In this document: positions 44,120 through 51,900 of the stretch, piece after piece
Layout: each line of letters begins with the position of its first letter
Position numbering within the stretch: position 1 is the stretch's first letter
NCBI GenBank assembly: GCA_036558645.1
Contig: DATBFG010000004.1
Location: 48,187 to 112,186, forward strand
Reading direction: 5' to 3'
DNA: 64,000 bases
Source: DATBFG01 sp036558645
GTDB taxonomy: Bacteria; Acidobacteriota; Terriglobia; Terriglobales; Acidobacteriaceae
Program-made: the position numbers and the translations under genes
The notes under the pieces: generated by a model
Seen by the model: the letters and a program-made list of their open reading frames with translations, nothing else
The model's database searches: none
What the model was told of the DNA's origin: nothing

Positions 44120-45514
44120 TCACTTCACTTCAACGGCGCTTTCGGTTACCGAAGGAAGGTTCGCCTGCTGCCAAGCGTCAAAACCCCCGGAAACATTGAC
44201 CACGTTCTCGAATCCAGCTCGTTGCAAAAGACTGCAGGCGATCATGCTGCGGTATCCGCTCTTACAATGCACTGCAACTGTCTGATCCTTTTTGAGCCCG
44301 GGTAATGAAGACTTGAATTTGTCGAGTGGCCACAAGAGGGCACCTGAGACGTGTCCTGCCTGCCACTCGGGTTCGCGGCGGACATCGAGAATCTGCAGCG
44401 CCTCTGCCTGCGACCGCTGCTCAAGTTCCTGAACCGTCATCTGGGGAAGTTGGGCTAGGCGAAAGCCTGCTTGCTTCCAGCCCGCAACTCCGCCGGAGAG
44501 GTATCCCTCTAATGACTCGATTCCGACACGAGCCAGGCGGATTTGAGCCTCGGCCATCTGTTCGGGTGTATCGGCGATGAGAATTGGATGGGAATCGAGA
44601 CCCAGGACTGTGCCGCCCCACGTGGCAAACTGGCCGGACAAGGCGATATGAATGGAGCCTGGAATGTGCGCTGCGGAAAAATCCACGCCGGAGCGGACAT
44701 CGAGAGCAATGCCGCCCTCCTCTAAACGCGCCTTCAATTCCTTCGGGGAGATCGGCGCCAGTTCGGGCAGTTCGGACAGCGAAGCCGCGCCCTTCCGGTT
44801 GATCTCGGCATCCTGAAGAAAATAGTCAGGACGGGCGGGCAGGTTCGAAGTCATTTGTTCGATGAACTCGCTCCGGCTGGGAATTTGCAGAGCGTAGTTC
44901 GTGAGCCTCTCCGTACCGATGGTGGAGGAGCGTTCCGCGCGCATATTTCGCCCGCAAAGCGAACCGGCCCCGTGAGCGGGATAAACCAGGACATCGTCTG
45001 CCAAGCTCATCAGCTTTGTATGCAAGCTGTCGTACATCATCCCGGCAAGCTGCGGAGGGGTGTATTTCTTCGAGAGATCCGGCCGCCCAACGTCTCCCAG
45101 GAAGAGCGTATCTCCGGTCAACACGGCCCAGGGTTTTGAAGACTTCTCTTCATCCGTCACAACGAGGCAAACACTTTCCGGAGTGTGACCGGGCGTTTCA
45201 CGAGCGGTGATAAGGATCTTGCCGCAATGAATCTCCGAGCCATCGTGTAAGGCGGTGTGGGGGAAAGCAGCTTCCGCCGCGGCTCCGATGTAAATGGTTG
45301 CTCCGGTTCGGCTGGCAAGCTCCTTGTGACCGGAGACGAAATCGGCATGGAGGTGGGTCTCGAAGATATGCTTGATGGCAAGGCCGTGATCCTGGGCCGC
45401 CTTCAGATAAATATCTACGTCTCGTTGCGGATCGACGACGATGGCTTCGCCGCCAGAACCAAGCATGTAGGACGCATGCGCCAAACATCCTAAGTAGAAC
45501 TGTTCAAAGTACAT
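44120..45514 (-). CDS. MBL-fold hydrolase fused to two rhodanese domains (persulfide dioxygenase-like)
   Basis: 464 residues. The N-terminal metallo-beta-lactamase fold has ETHLHADFVSGH (HxHxDH-type metal site), TPGHTPESVCLVV and LTGDTLFLGDVGRPDL, resembling ETHE1-like persulfide dioxygenases. Two rhodanese domains follow. The first (about 255-350, ALDVRSGVDFSAAHIPGSIH) lacks the active-site Cys. The second (about 365-455) has VAVHCKSGYRSMIACSLL with the Cys in place. The fusion probably couples persulfide oxidation with sulfur transfer. It is monocistronic. Confidence 0.9.
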   Translation of the reverse strand: MYFEQFYLGCLAHASYMLGSGGEAIVVDPQRDVDIYLKAAQDHGLAIKHIFETHLHADFVSGHKELASRTGATIYIGAAAEAAFPHTALHDGSEIHCGKILITARETPGHTPESVCLVVTDEEKSSKPWAVLTGDTLFLGDVGRPDLSKKYTPPQLAGMMYDSLHTKLMSLADDVLVYPAHGAGSLCGRNMRAERSSTIGTERLTNYALQIPSRSEFIEQMTSNLPARPDYFLQDAEINRKGAASLSELPELAPISPKELKARLEEGGIALDVRSGVDFSAAHIPGSIHIALSGQFATWGGTVLGLDSHPILIADTPEQMAEAQIRLARVGIESLEGYLSGGVAGWKQAGFRLAQLPQMTVQELEQRSQAEALQILDVRREPEWQAGHVSGALLWPLDKFKSSLPGLKKDQTVAVHCKSGYRSMIACSLLQRAGFENVVNVSGGFDAWQQANLPSVTESAVEVK

Positions 45515-45809
45515 GCGGGCCCTCCAAGGAGCATCTCGATCGGAAAGAGTACGGCCACTATAACCGAAAAGATGGCCGAGCTCCGAAACCGAGAAGCCGC
45601 TAAGAGCGTCTCACATAACCGACGCTTTGTCAGGCAAAGACATAAGGGATCGTGATGGACGAATCGCCGGAATAATTCTGTTTGGAGCAGAAGATTGAGA
45701 CTTTCTTCCACACTCTTTTGCGCTAGAATCGACCAATCAAAGTCTAGGGTCCGCCGGCCGAGCGAGTTCCCAGCAGCGCCACGAAGTAGGTTCCCTTTGG
45801 AGGTAGTTA

Positions 45810-46238
45810 ATGTACCGAAATGCCACGAGTGTCCCCAACTCGGGTTATCGGGACGTTGAGTCTACGATTCGTGGTCTCAGCCAGGATTACTGCATGGCGT
45901 TTAATACCGGGAACTACGATCAGGCAGCTTCTCTGTTCATGAGCGATGGTTCGCTGATGCCGCCGGATCGTGAAGCAGCGCAAGGACTTAAGTCGATCGA
46001 AAGAGCTCTGCGAGAACTGGGCGATCAGGGTTACCAGGATCTCCGGCTGGAAACAATGCGGGTGGACTTTTCGGAAGACATGGCGATTGAGATCGGGCGT
46101 TACGCGATCTCCATCCGCCACGAAAACGGCACTATGTCATCGGACCGGGGAAAGTTTGTGCATGCCTGGAGGCGGTTGGGTACCTGGGGGATGATCGCCG
46201 ACTGCTGGAGCAGCAGCCTGCCGCGGGTGAGCCGCTAG
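45810..46238 (+). CDS. NTF2-like / SnoaL-type (DUF4440-like) protein
   Basis: 142 residues. The core GLSQDYCMAFNTGNYDQAAS and LFMSDGSLMPPDREAAQGLK followed by strands DLRLETMRVDFSEDMAIEIG and GKFVHAWRRLGTWGMIADCW fits the cone-shaped NTF2-like fold. Such proteins bind small ligands or act as isomerases, hydrolases or stress proteins. A GGAGG precedes the ATG. Function is unknown. Confidence 0.8.
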   Translation: MYRNATSVPNSGYRDVESTIRGLSQDYCMAFNTGNYDQAASLFMSDGSLMPPDREAAQGLKSIERALRELGDQGYQDLRLETMRVDFSEDMAIEIGRYAISIRHENGTMSSDRGKFVHAWRRLGTWGMIADCWSSSLPRVSR

Positions 46239-46315
46239 GGTCACTTTTCTATTCCAGCACCCGTTACCTCACCGAGTAATTGTCGACCAAGTAGAGTGGT
46301 GTTACCTTGTCGGGC

Positions 46316-46498
46316 GTGAATTCAGATCCGGCAAAAATATCTGACAATAGTTGGGTAGCTGGGTCTCAGCAACCGAAGGTTCTGCCCGTCTATCCCTCGC
46401 AATTTTGTCCAAATTGTTCTACGCAACTGAAGGGGCGCAGCTGCAAATTGAGCTGTCCGACTTGCGGGTTTTATCTGAGCTGTTCTGACTTCTACTGA
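46316..46498 (+). CDS. Small zinc-ribbon protein (60 aa)
   Basis: 60 residues from GTG 46316; an in-frame TTG at 46307 is an alternative. The C-terminal half holds cysteines spaced FCPNCSTQLKGRSCKLSCPT followed by CGFYLSCSDFY, giving two CxxC knuckles that probably bind zinc. The N-terminus is variable and polar. Short proteins with a CPxC...CGYFLSCSD(F/Y)Y end recur in Acidobacteriota from memory; function is unknown. It lies between the NTF2-like and OsmC genes. Confidence 0.65.
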   Translation: MNSDPAKISDNSWVAGSQQPKVLPVYPSQFCPNCSTQLKGRSCKLSCPTCGFYLSCSDFY

Positions 46499-46584
46499 TT
46501 CGACTTTCTCTGGCGCCCTGACGACTTGAGGCTCTTACCACTAAAATACTTGCGAAACGATTTCATACTTAGAGGAGCGAAAGA

Positions 46585-47010
46585 ATGCAACGCAAGGCAA
46601 GCGCAGTTTGGAAGGGTGGATTGAAGGATGGAAAAGGAACGATCTCGTCCACCAGCGGAGTGCTCTCCAACACACCGTACTCATTCACGACACGCTTTGA
46701 AGGGACCCCGGGAACAAATCCAGAGGAACTGATTGCCGCGGCTCATGCGAGTTGCTTTTCCATGGCGCTTTCGGGCCAGCTGGGTGCTGCGAACCTGACC
46801 CCGGAAAGCATCAGCACTGCCGCTACCCTCACGATGGAAAAACTTGATAGCGGCTGGACCATTACAGCTGTACACCTCGACGTTACGGCACGCGTGCCGA
46901 ATGCTGACGCTGCTGCCTTTCAAAAAGCTGCTGACAATGCCAAGAGCGGCTGTCCTGTTTCGAAGGTTTTGAAGGCCAATATCACCATGAATGCGAAGCT
47001 GGAGAGCTAG
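46585..47010 (+). CDS. osmC: OsmC-family peroxiredoxin
   Basis: 141 residues, standard for OsmC. The catalytic peroxidatic Cys is in AAAHASCFSMALSGQLG and the resolving Cys in NAKSGCPVSKVLKANI. PEELIAAAHAS and TLTMEKLDSGWTITAVHLDV are family signatures. It reduces organic hydroperoxides with thiols. A GGAGCGAAAG ribosome site precedes the ATG. It is convergent with the small DHp-like gene. Confidence 0.93.
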   Translation: MQRKASAVWKGGLKDGKGTISSTSGVLSNTPYSFTTRFEGTPGTNPEELIAAAHASCFSMALSGQLGAANLTPESISTAATLTMEKLDSGWTITAVHLDVTARVPNADAAAFQKAADNAKSGCPVSKVLKANITMNAKLES

Positions 47011-47046
47011 GAACACAGCCCCGGGGTCTCGAGCCTGCGGGGCTTC

Positions 47047-47286
47047 CTAGCCTTGGGAGCGAAGGATCTCCCGAATTTCGCGATTGATCCGGGCCGCATC
47101 CTGAGCCGCCGTGTCGATCAGTTGCGCCCACTTTTTTCCGTGAGGCTCAAGCTTCAATTGGCCCAGGAGATAAGAGGCCTGCAGGATTGTCTCGATAGAA
47201 TTGCTGAGGTCATGGGCTAACCCGCGCAGACGCGTGGTCACATCCTCAGGGAATTTGGCAAGGGACTGCTTGGCAGCTTCCGGCAC
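47047..47286 (-). CDS. Standalone histidine-kinase DHp-like protein (79 aa)
   Basis: 79 residues, GTG start. RLRGLAHDLSNSIETILQAS resembles a HisKA phosphoacceptor helix (compare FxHDxxN in kinases), with His25, Asp26 and Asn29; a second helix (DTAAQDAARINREIREILRS) completes a two-helix hairpin. No ATPase domain follows. It could be a phosphotransfer or kinase-inhibitor protein. No regulator is adjacent. Coding is supported by the clear motif, but assignment is tentative. Confidence 0.6.
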   Translation of the reverse strand: MPEAAKQSLAKFPEDVTTRLRGLAHDLSNSIETILQASYLLGQLKLEPHGKKWAQLIDTAAQDAARINREIREILRSQG

Positions 47287-47391
47287 AAATAGACTCCTGC
47301 AGTAAGCTTAATCCTTTTACGGCGGGCTGGCACGCGGCGTGAACCCGAATTTTGGTTTCACAATGCAAAAAGTGGGGCGAGCGTTGCGAGT

Positions 47392-47419
47392 TTGACAGTG
47401 GAGAGCAGCCCGGTAGAAT
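47392..47419 (+). promoter_or_regulatory. Sigma-70-type promoter of tRNA-Leu
   Basis: TTGACA at 47392-47397 and TAGAAT at 47414-47419 are separated by 16 bases. A start near 47426 would give a 5' leader of about 54 bases before the tRNA. This is the best consensus-like promoter seen in the window. Confidence 0.7.
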
Positions 47420-47479
47420 ATGAGTAGTTGTTCTCTCCTGGCAGGCGGCCTTCTCAAGCTGTCCGAGAGTAGTCTTTTT

Positions 47480-47566
47480 GCCATCGTGGCGGAATTGGCA
47501 GACGCGCATGGTTCAGGTCCATGTACCCGCAAGGGTGTGGGGGTTCGAGTCCCTTCGATGGCACCA
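47480..47566 (+). tRNA. tRNA-Leu (anticodon CAG)
   Basis: 87-nt class II tRNA with a long variable arm. The acceptor stem GCCATCG (47480-47486) pairs with CGATGGC (47556-47562), then discriminator A and an encoded CCA. The anticodon stem CATGG/CCATG holds the loop TTCAGGT with anticodon CAG, reading leucine CUG. The T-arm GGGTTCGAGTCCC is standard. Confidence 0.96.
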
Positions 47567-47584
47567 AGGAAATGGAAGAGTTTT

Positions 47585-47664
47585 AGGATTGACGAATTTT
47601 AAGCCTAAGAAATCCGGCAATTCGTAAATCCTGCAATTCGTAAATTCGGCAATTCCTAAATTGC
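47585..47664. repeat. 16-bp tandem repeat with inverted copy upstream of trpC
   Basis: Three adjacent 16-base units, GCAATTCGTAAATCCT (47617-47632), GCAATTCGTAAATTCG (47633-47648) and GCAATTCCTAAATTGC (47649-47664), lie between tRNA-Leu and trpC. An inverted near-copy AGGATTGACGAATT at 47585-47598 could pair with the first unit. The last unit ends 16 bases before the TATAAT element. Confidence 0.7.
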
Positions 47665-47679
47665 CAGCCTCGCGATTTG

Positions 47680-47685
47680 TATAAT
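47680..47685 (+). promoter_or_regulatory. Candidate -10 element of the trp cluster
   Basis: A perfect TATAAT lies 12 bases upstream of the trpC ATG. No good -35 is at standard spacing. If active the transcript would be nearly leaderless, leaving no room for a trp attenuator. Confidence 0.4.
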
Positions 47686-47697
47686 CTCCTTACCCGC

Positions 47698-48498
47698 ATG
47701 CCCACCCGTTTGGATCAGATTGTCGCGGCCACGCGCCGTCGTGTAGCTGAAAGCAAAGCTACGACGGATCGGAGCGATATGGAAGGGCGAGCGCAAGCAC
47801 ACATCCCACGTGGCTTTCAGAAGAGGCTTCAAGAATCGTCGAAAGGCGGTGCTGCGATTATTGCGGAACTGAAGAAAGCTTCCCCGTCGCGTGGGCTTAT
47901 CCGAGCGGATTTTGATCCTGTTCGACTTGCGAAGGAATTAGAGAGCGCTGGCGCGTCTGCTCTTTCGGTGCTGACGGATGAAGAGTTTTTTCAGGGATCG
48001 CTGGAGAACTTGAGTTTGGCTTCAGAGAATACGTCGTTGCCATGCTTGCGAAAGGATTTCATCGTCGATGAATTTCAGATTCTCGAGTCGCGCGCTAATC
48101 GAGCTGACGCAATTCTTCTAATTGTCGCAACACTGTCAGACCAGGAATTAAGTTCATTTGCTCGCTGTGCCTGGGATTTAGGTCTGGATACACTTTGCGA
48201 GGTCCACGACGAAGCTGAGTTGAAGCGCGCTCTCGATGCCGGCTGTCAATTTATTGGAGTCAACAATCGCGATCTGAAGACATTCAACGTAGATCTGAAC
48301 ACAGCATTGAGGCTGGCGGAGTTAGTTCCGCAGTCCGTGACCAGGGTTGCAGAAAGCGGAATTCACAACGCGTCGGACATCGCCAAGCTGCGCGCAGCCG
48401 GTTACCATGCGTTTCTGATTGGGGAATCTTTGATGATGACAGAGCATCCCGGAGAGGCACTGCAGGCGCTGATGGGAAAGGCAGTTTCTAGTTTCTAG
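47698..48498 (+). CDS. trpC: Indole-3-glycerol-phosphate synthase
   Basis: 266 residues from ATG 47698. It closes the indole ring from CdRP. The TIM-barrel signatures are IIAELKKASPSRGLIRADFD, LSVLTDEEFFQGSLENLSLA, LPCLRKDFIVDEFQILESRA, FIGVNNRDLKTFNVDLNTAL and VAESGIHNASDIAKL, with the active-site Glu and Lys in place. The last codons and TAG stop are formed by GTTTCTA heptamers, giving the odd end VSSF. It is first in the order trpC-trpF-trpB-trpA; trpE, trpG and trpD are not in the window. Confidence 0.96.
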   Translation: MPTRLDQIVAATRRRVAESKATTDRSDMEGRAQAHIPRGFQKRLQESSKGGAAIIAELKKASPSRGLIRADFDPVRLAKELESAGASALSVLTDEEFFQGSLENLSLASENTSLPCLRKDFIVDEFQILESRANRADAILLIVATLSDQELSSFARCAWDLGLDTLCEVHDEAELKRALDAGCQFIGVNNRDLKTFNVDLNTALRLAELVPQSVTRVAESGIHNASDIAKLRAAGYHAFLIGESLMMTEHPGEALQALMGKAVSSF

Positions 48499-48576
48499 TT
48501 TCTGGTATGGACTTGGAAAGTCTGCATGCAGCATTGCCATTCTAGACCCTGGAAACTAGAACCCGAAACTACAAAC
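48484..48576. repeat. GTTTCNN heptamer array, direct then inverted, between trpC and trpF
   Basis: Three tandem heptamers GTTTCTA, GTTTCTA, GTTTCTG at 48484-48504 cover the trpC stop codon. At about 48551-48576 the inverted form appears (GGAAACTAGAAC, CGAAACTACAAAC). The arms could pair into a long imperfect stem whose loop includes about 45 bases. Confidence 0.65.
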
Positions 48577-48584
48577 TTGCTTTT

Positions 48585-49331
48585 ATGACTTGGATCAAGA
48601 TCTGCGGAATCACGAACCTGGAGGATGCCCAGGCCGCGGTTGAAGCCGGGGCTGATGCGCTGGGGTTCGTCTTTTATGAGAAGAGTCCGCGGAACACCGA
48701 TCCGGAAGTTGCACGCGCCATCATTGAAAAGATTCCGGAAAGCGTGGAAAAGGTCGGCGTATTCGTGGATGCACTCGGCGAAGAGGAAGTCAGAATCGCA
48801 AATCACGCGTGGCTGACGGCGTTGCAGCGGCATCTGTTTTTGGAGATGCGTCCCCACGACAACAAGCTCTACGCGATGGGTTGCTATTGGAGACCGCCAA
48901 AGAACTACACGTGCATTTCTACGAAAATGCTCTTCGAGAACGAAGATGGTGTTGCGGCAATGACGCAGAATTTGCTGCGGGTATCCGAACAGATCCTCGC
49001 AGCCCCGGGAGGAGATCGAAAACGCGTGCTGGATGCGCTTATCTCGGCCGTCTTTCTAGATTCAGGCAGCATTCAGCAACCGGGTGGAACTGGAAAGGTA
49101 TTTGACTGGCAGCGAGTTCTGCCGATGGTGGACGCCTTGCGCGATCGAATTAAGATCGTCATCGCCGGTGGACTGAACTCCAGCAATGTTGAGGAGTGCA
49201 TCAATCTGCTGCACCCTTGGGGCGTAGACGTGTCGTCCGGAGTTGAAGAAAAGCCAGGGAAAAAAGATCCGAAGAAGATTCGCGCTTTCGTGAAGGCGGT
49301 GCGCGAGGCAGATAGACGGAGCGCATCATAG
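48585..49331 (+). CDS. trpF: Phosphoribosylanthranilate isomerase, divergent centre
   Basis: 248 residues, longer than the usual 200-220. It catalyses the Amadori rearrangement of PRA to CdRP. The start WIKICGITNLEDAQAAVEAG has the catalytic Cys, and SAVFLDSGSIQQPGGTGKVF with WGVDVSSGVEEKPGKKDPKK gives the catalytic Asp and phosphate site. FYEKSPRNTDP is normal. The usual QLHGDE strand is absent: the region reads WLTALQRHLFLEMRPHDNKL, followed by an unfamiliar stretch with YAMGCYWRPPKNYTC. It is 4 bases from trpB. Confidence 0.9.
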   Translation: MTWIKICGITNLEDAQAAVEAGADALGFVFYEKSPRNTDPEVARAIIEKIPESVEKVGVFVDALGEEEVRIANHAWLTALQRHLFLEMRPHDNKLYAMGCYWRPPKNYTCISTKMLFENEDGVAAMTQNLLRVSEQILAAPGGDRKRVLDALISAVFLDSGSIQQPGGTGKVFDWQRVLPMVDALRDRIKIVIAGGLNSSNVEECINLLHPWGVDVSSGVEEKPGKKDPKKIRAFVKAVREADRRSAS

Positions 49332-49335
49332 GCAC

Positions 49336-50547
49336 ATGGCAACATCCACCTTAAGCAAGAAGCCACCAACGTCCGTCGGCCGCTTCGGCCGATACGGTGG
49401 CCGTTATGTGCCCGAAACGCTGATGGCGGCGCTCGAGGAATTGGAAGCTGCCTACGACAAAGCTCGACGTGATAAGAAATTCCAGGCGCGGCTCGATGGG
49501 CTCCTTCGTAGCTATGCTGGAAGACCAACTCCATTGTTTTTTGCTCGGCGGCTTACTCAGAAGTTAGGCGGAGCGAAAATCTATTTGAAGCGCGAAGACC
49601 TGCTTCACACGGGCGCTCACAAGATCAACAACTGCCTGGGACAGGCGCTGCTCGTCGAGCGCATGGGAAAGAAGCGGGTAATAGCTGAGACCGGCGCGGG
49701 GCAGCATGGTGTGGCTACGGCGACGGTTTGCGCGCTGTTCGGGTTCGAATGTGTCGTCTACATGGGGACCGAGGACATGCGCCGGCAGGAACTGAATGTT
49801 TTTCGCATGCGATTGCTGGGCGCGGAGGTGCGCGGCGTGGAGTCGGGTTCGCGGACATTGAAGGATGCAATCAATGAAGCGATGCGCGACTGGGTGACCA
49901 ACGTTCGCACCACACATTATCTGCTCGGCAGCGTGCTGGGTGCGCATCCCTATCCGACGATGGTGCGGGACTTTCACAAAGTGATTGGGAAAGAGGCACG
50001 AGCGCAGATCAGAAAAGCCGAGGGGAAGCTGCCGGCGGCAGTCATTGCATGTGTAGGCGGCGGGTCGAACGCCATTGGCATCTTTCATGAATTCATCAAG
50101 GACAAGAGGGTGAAACTGATCGGCGTGGAGGCTGGCGGGCGTGGCGAGCAACTGGGAGATCACGCGGCGCGGTTTCGCGGAGGGTTGCCTGGCGTCTTGC
50201 AGGGGACCTACTCGTATCTTCTGCAGGATGCTGCCGGACAAATTGCTACAACTCATTCGGTTTCGGCGGGACTCGATTATCCATCGATTGGACCCGAGCA
50301 TGCGTGGTTGAAGGATTCAGGACGAGCGGAGTACGTCTCGGCTTCCGATGCTGAGGCACTAGACGCGTGCACGCTGCTGGCGCGGACCGAGGGCATTATC
50401 CCGGCGCTCGAGTCATCGCATGCAGTGGCCGAGGTGATCAAGCGTGCGCCGAAGATGAAGAAGTCGGATGTGGTGGTCGTAAATGTTTCGGGGCGCGGGG
50501 ATAAGGATGTTGGCATACTGCGTGAAAATCTGAAGCTAGGCGACTGA
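49336..50547 (+). CDS. trpB: Tryptophan synthase beta subunit
   Basis: 403 residues. It condenses indole and serine with PLP. The PLP lysine is in HTGAHKINNCLGQALL, with AETGAGQHGVATATVCALFG, YPTMVRDFHKVIGKEAR, CVGGGSNAIGIFHEF (phosphate-binding glycine loop) and LDYPSIGPEHAWL all typical of the TrpB1 type. It is placed between trpF and trpA with gaps of 4 and 2 bases, so the subunits are coexpressed. Confidence 0.98.
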   Translation: MATSTLSKKPPTSVGRFGRYGGRYVPETLMAALEELEAAYDKARRDKKFQARLDGLLRSYAGRPTPLFFARRLTQKLGGAKIYLKREDLLHTGAHKINNCLGQALLVERMGKKRVIAETGAGQHGVATATVCALFGFECVVYMGTEDMRRQELNVFRMRLLGAEVRGVESGSRTLKDAINEAMRDWVTNVRTTHYLLGSVLGAHPYPTMVRDFHKVIGKEARAQIRKAEGKLPAAVIACVGGGSNAIGIFHEFIKDKRVKLIGVEAGGRGEQLGDHAARFRGGLPGVLQGTYSYLLQDAAGQIATTHSVSAGLDYPSIGPEHAWLKDSGRAEYVSASDAEALDACTLLARTEGIIPALESSHAVAEVIKRAPKMKKSDVVVVNVSGRGDKDVGILRENLKLGD

Positions 50548-50549
50548 GG

Positions 50550-51347
50550 ATGGCGATCAACTTCCACCACCGCCCGTCCCTCATTGCCTACGTCACGTGC
50601 GGCGATCCAGACCTCGCCACGACACGGGACATTATCTTCTCTGCGATTGAAGCGGGTGCGGACATTATCGAACTTGGCGTACCGTTCAGCGATCCGGTAG
50701 CCGATGGCCCAGTGATCCAGCGTGCCAGTCAGCGCGCCTTGGCGCATGGAACTTCACTCGCCCAGGTCATGACGCTGGCGGCGCAGATTCGCGAGCAACA
50801 TCAGTCGACAGGATTGATCCTGTTTTCCTACCTGAATCCGATTCTGCAAATGGGCACAAAGAAGTTCTGCAAGGTAGCAAGGGCGGCGGGATTGAGCGGA
50901 GTGTTAGTCACCGATCTGCCTGTCGAGGAAGCAGGAGAGTACATCGCCGCGATGCGAGAGCATGATCTGGCAACAGTTTTTCTGGCCGCCCCCACCAGTA
51001 CGGATGCGCGCTTGAAGGCTATTGCAGAGGCCTCCAGCGGATTCGTATACGCCGTCTCGCGCACAGGAGTTACCGGCGTTCGTAAACAACTGGCGAACGA
51101 TGCCCAGGAGCTTGTCTCCCGATTGAGGAAATTTACCAAGTTGCCGATCGCCGTCGGCTTTGGCATTTCGAATCCGGACCAATTTGACGAAGTGGGGAGC
51201 TTTGCCGACGGTGTCGTGATTGGAAGCGCCATCGTCGAAATCATTGAGCTGAACGCGCGTAACGAGGCGGGGGCTGTGGCACAATTCATAGAGCAGCTAT
51301 TAGGCAGTAGTCGTCAGTCGTCATCCCAGACGGCAATGCCTCGATAG
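50550..51347 (+). CDS. trpA: Tryptophan synthase alpha subunit
   Basis: 265 residues. It cleaves indole-3-glycerol phosphate and channels indole to TrpB. YVTCGDPDLATTRDIIFSAI, GADIIELGVPFSDPVADGPV (catalytic Glu), SYLNPILQMGTKKF, GVLVTDLPVEEAGEY (catalytic Asp), VSRTGVTGVRKQL and AVGFGISNPDQFDEV are visible. The C-terminal tail GSSRQSSSQTAMPR is atypical and encoded by AGTCGTC heptamers of a repeat array that continues past the stop codon. Confidence 0.97.
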   Translation: MAINFHHRPSLIAYVTCGDPDLATTRDIIFSAIEAGADIIELGVPFSDPVADGPVIQRASQRALAHGTSLAQVMTLAAQIREQHQSTGLILFSYLNPILQMGTKKFCKVARAAGLSGVLVTDLPVEEAGEYIAAMREHDLATVFLAAPTSTDARLKAIAEASSGFVYAVSRTGVTGVRKQLANDAQELVSRLRKFTKLPIAVGFGISNPDQFDEVGSFADGVVIGSAIVEIIELNARNEAGAVAQFIEQLLGSSRQSSSQTAMPR

Positions 51348-51470
51348 TTGGCCTTTGCTAGATCGTGATCGTTGTTATGCAAAGTTTCTTGACTTTCGAT
51401 CGCCAGTCGTTAGGCAGAATTGCCATCTGCGCCTAGGATTGCTTTTGCTGACGACTAAAAGCTGATGACT
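51309..51470. repeat. AGTCGTC heptamer array from trpA end to chorismate mutase start
   Basis: Two perfect tandem AGTCGTC units at 51309-51322 lie inside the trpA coding end. A CAGTCGTTAGGCAG copy follows at about 51404-51417. Inverted units GACGACT (51450-51456) and GATGACT (51464-51470) end 4 bases before the next ATG. The gap between trpA and the chorismate mutase gene is made up largely of this array. Confidence 0.65.
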
Positions 51471-51474
51471 GTTC

Positions 51475-51795
51475 ATGGATATCTCGGAGTGGCGCAGGCA
51501 AATCGATGAGATTGATCGGCAGCTGGTCGAACTGCTGAACCGGCGAGCCCGAGCTGCGCACGAGATCGGCAAACTGAAACAAAAGTCCGAGATGCCGATC
51601 TATGAACCCGACCGCGAGCGCGCAGTGTTTTCGAATGCTGTGAAAGCCAACCAGGGGCCGCTGCCGGATGTCGACTTAATGCGGATTTACGAGCGCATTA
51701 TGGACATCATGCGGAAAATTCAGCAGGAAGAAATTGCTCCAGTTGCCGATGCCGAGGTGCATGACACGGAACTGGAGTCGGATGTGAATGACTGA
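51475..51795 (+). CDS. Chorismate mutase, AroQ type
   Basis: 106 residues, a short all-helical AroQ-type chorismate mutase. It turns chorismate into prephenate. ISEWRRQIDEIDRQLVELLN, RRARAAHEIGKLKQKSEMPI and YEPDRERAVFSNAVKANQGP contain the family's active-site Arg, Lys and Glu pattern. It is placed upstream of DAHP synthase and tyrA, so it likely serves Phe/Tyr synthesis. The ATG follows the heptamer array; no ribosome site is obvious. Confidence 0.92.
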   Translation: MDISEWRRQIDEIDRQLVELLNRRARAAHEIGKLKQKSEMPIYEPDRERAVFSNAVKANQGPLPDVDLMRIYERIMDIMRKIQQEEIAPVADAEVHDTELESDVND

Positions 51796-51799
51796 GGCT

Positions 51800-51892
51800 G
51801 GTCGTCAGTCGATGGTCGTTGGCCCTTTACTTGAGGTTTTTAGGCATACGGCTTTGACTGGGCGAACGACTAACGACCAAGGACGAACGACC
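51800..51892. repeat. GGTCGTY/AACGACC heptamer array between chorismate mutase and DAHP synthase
   Basis: Direct units GGTCGTC, AGTCGAT, GGTCGTT at 51800-51820 and inverted units AACGACT, AACGACC, AAGGACG, AACGACC at 51865-51892 lie back to back with a 44-base centre. The phase is exactly 7. The inverted units end 8 bases before the next start codon. Confidence 0.7.
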
Positions 51893-51900
51893 GATTTTCT

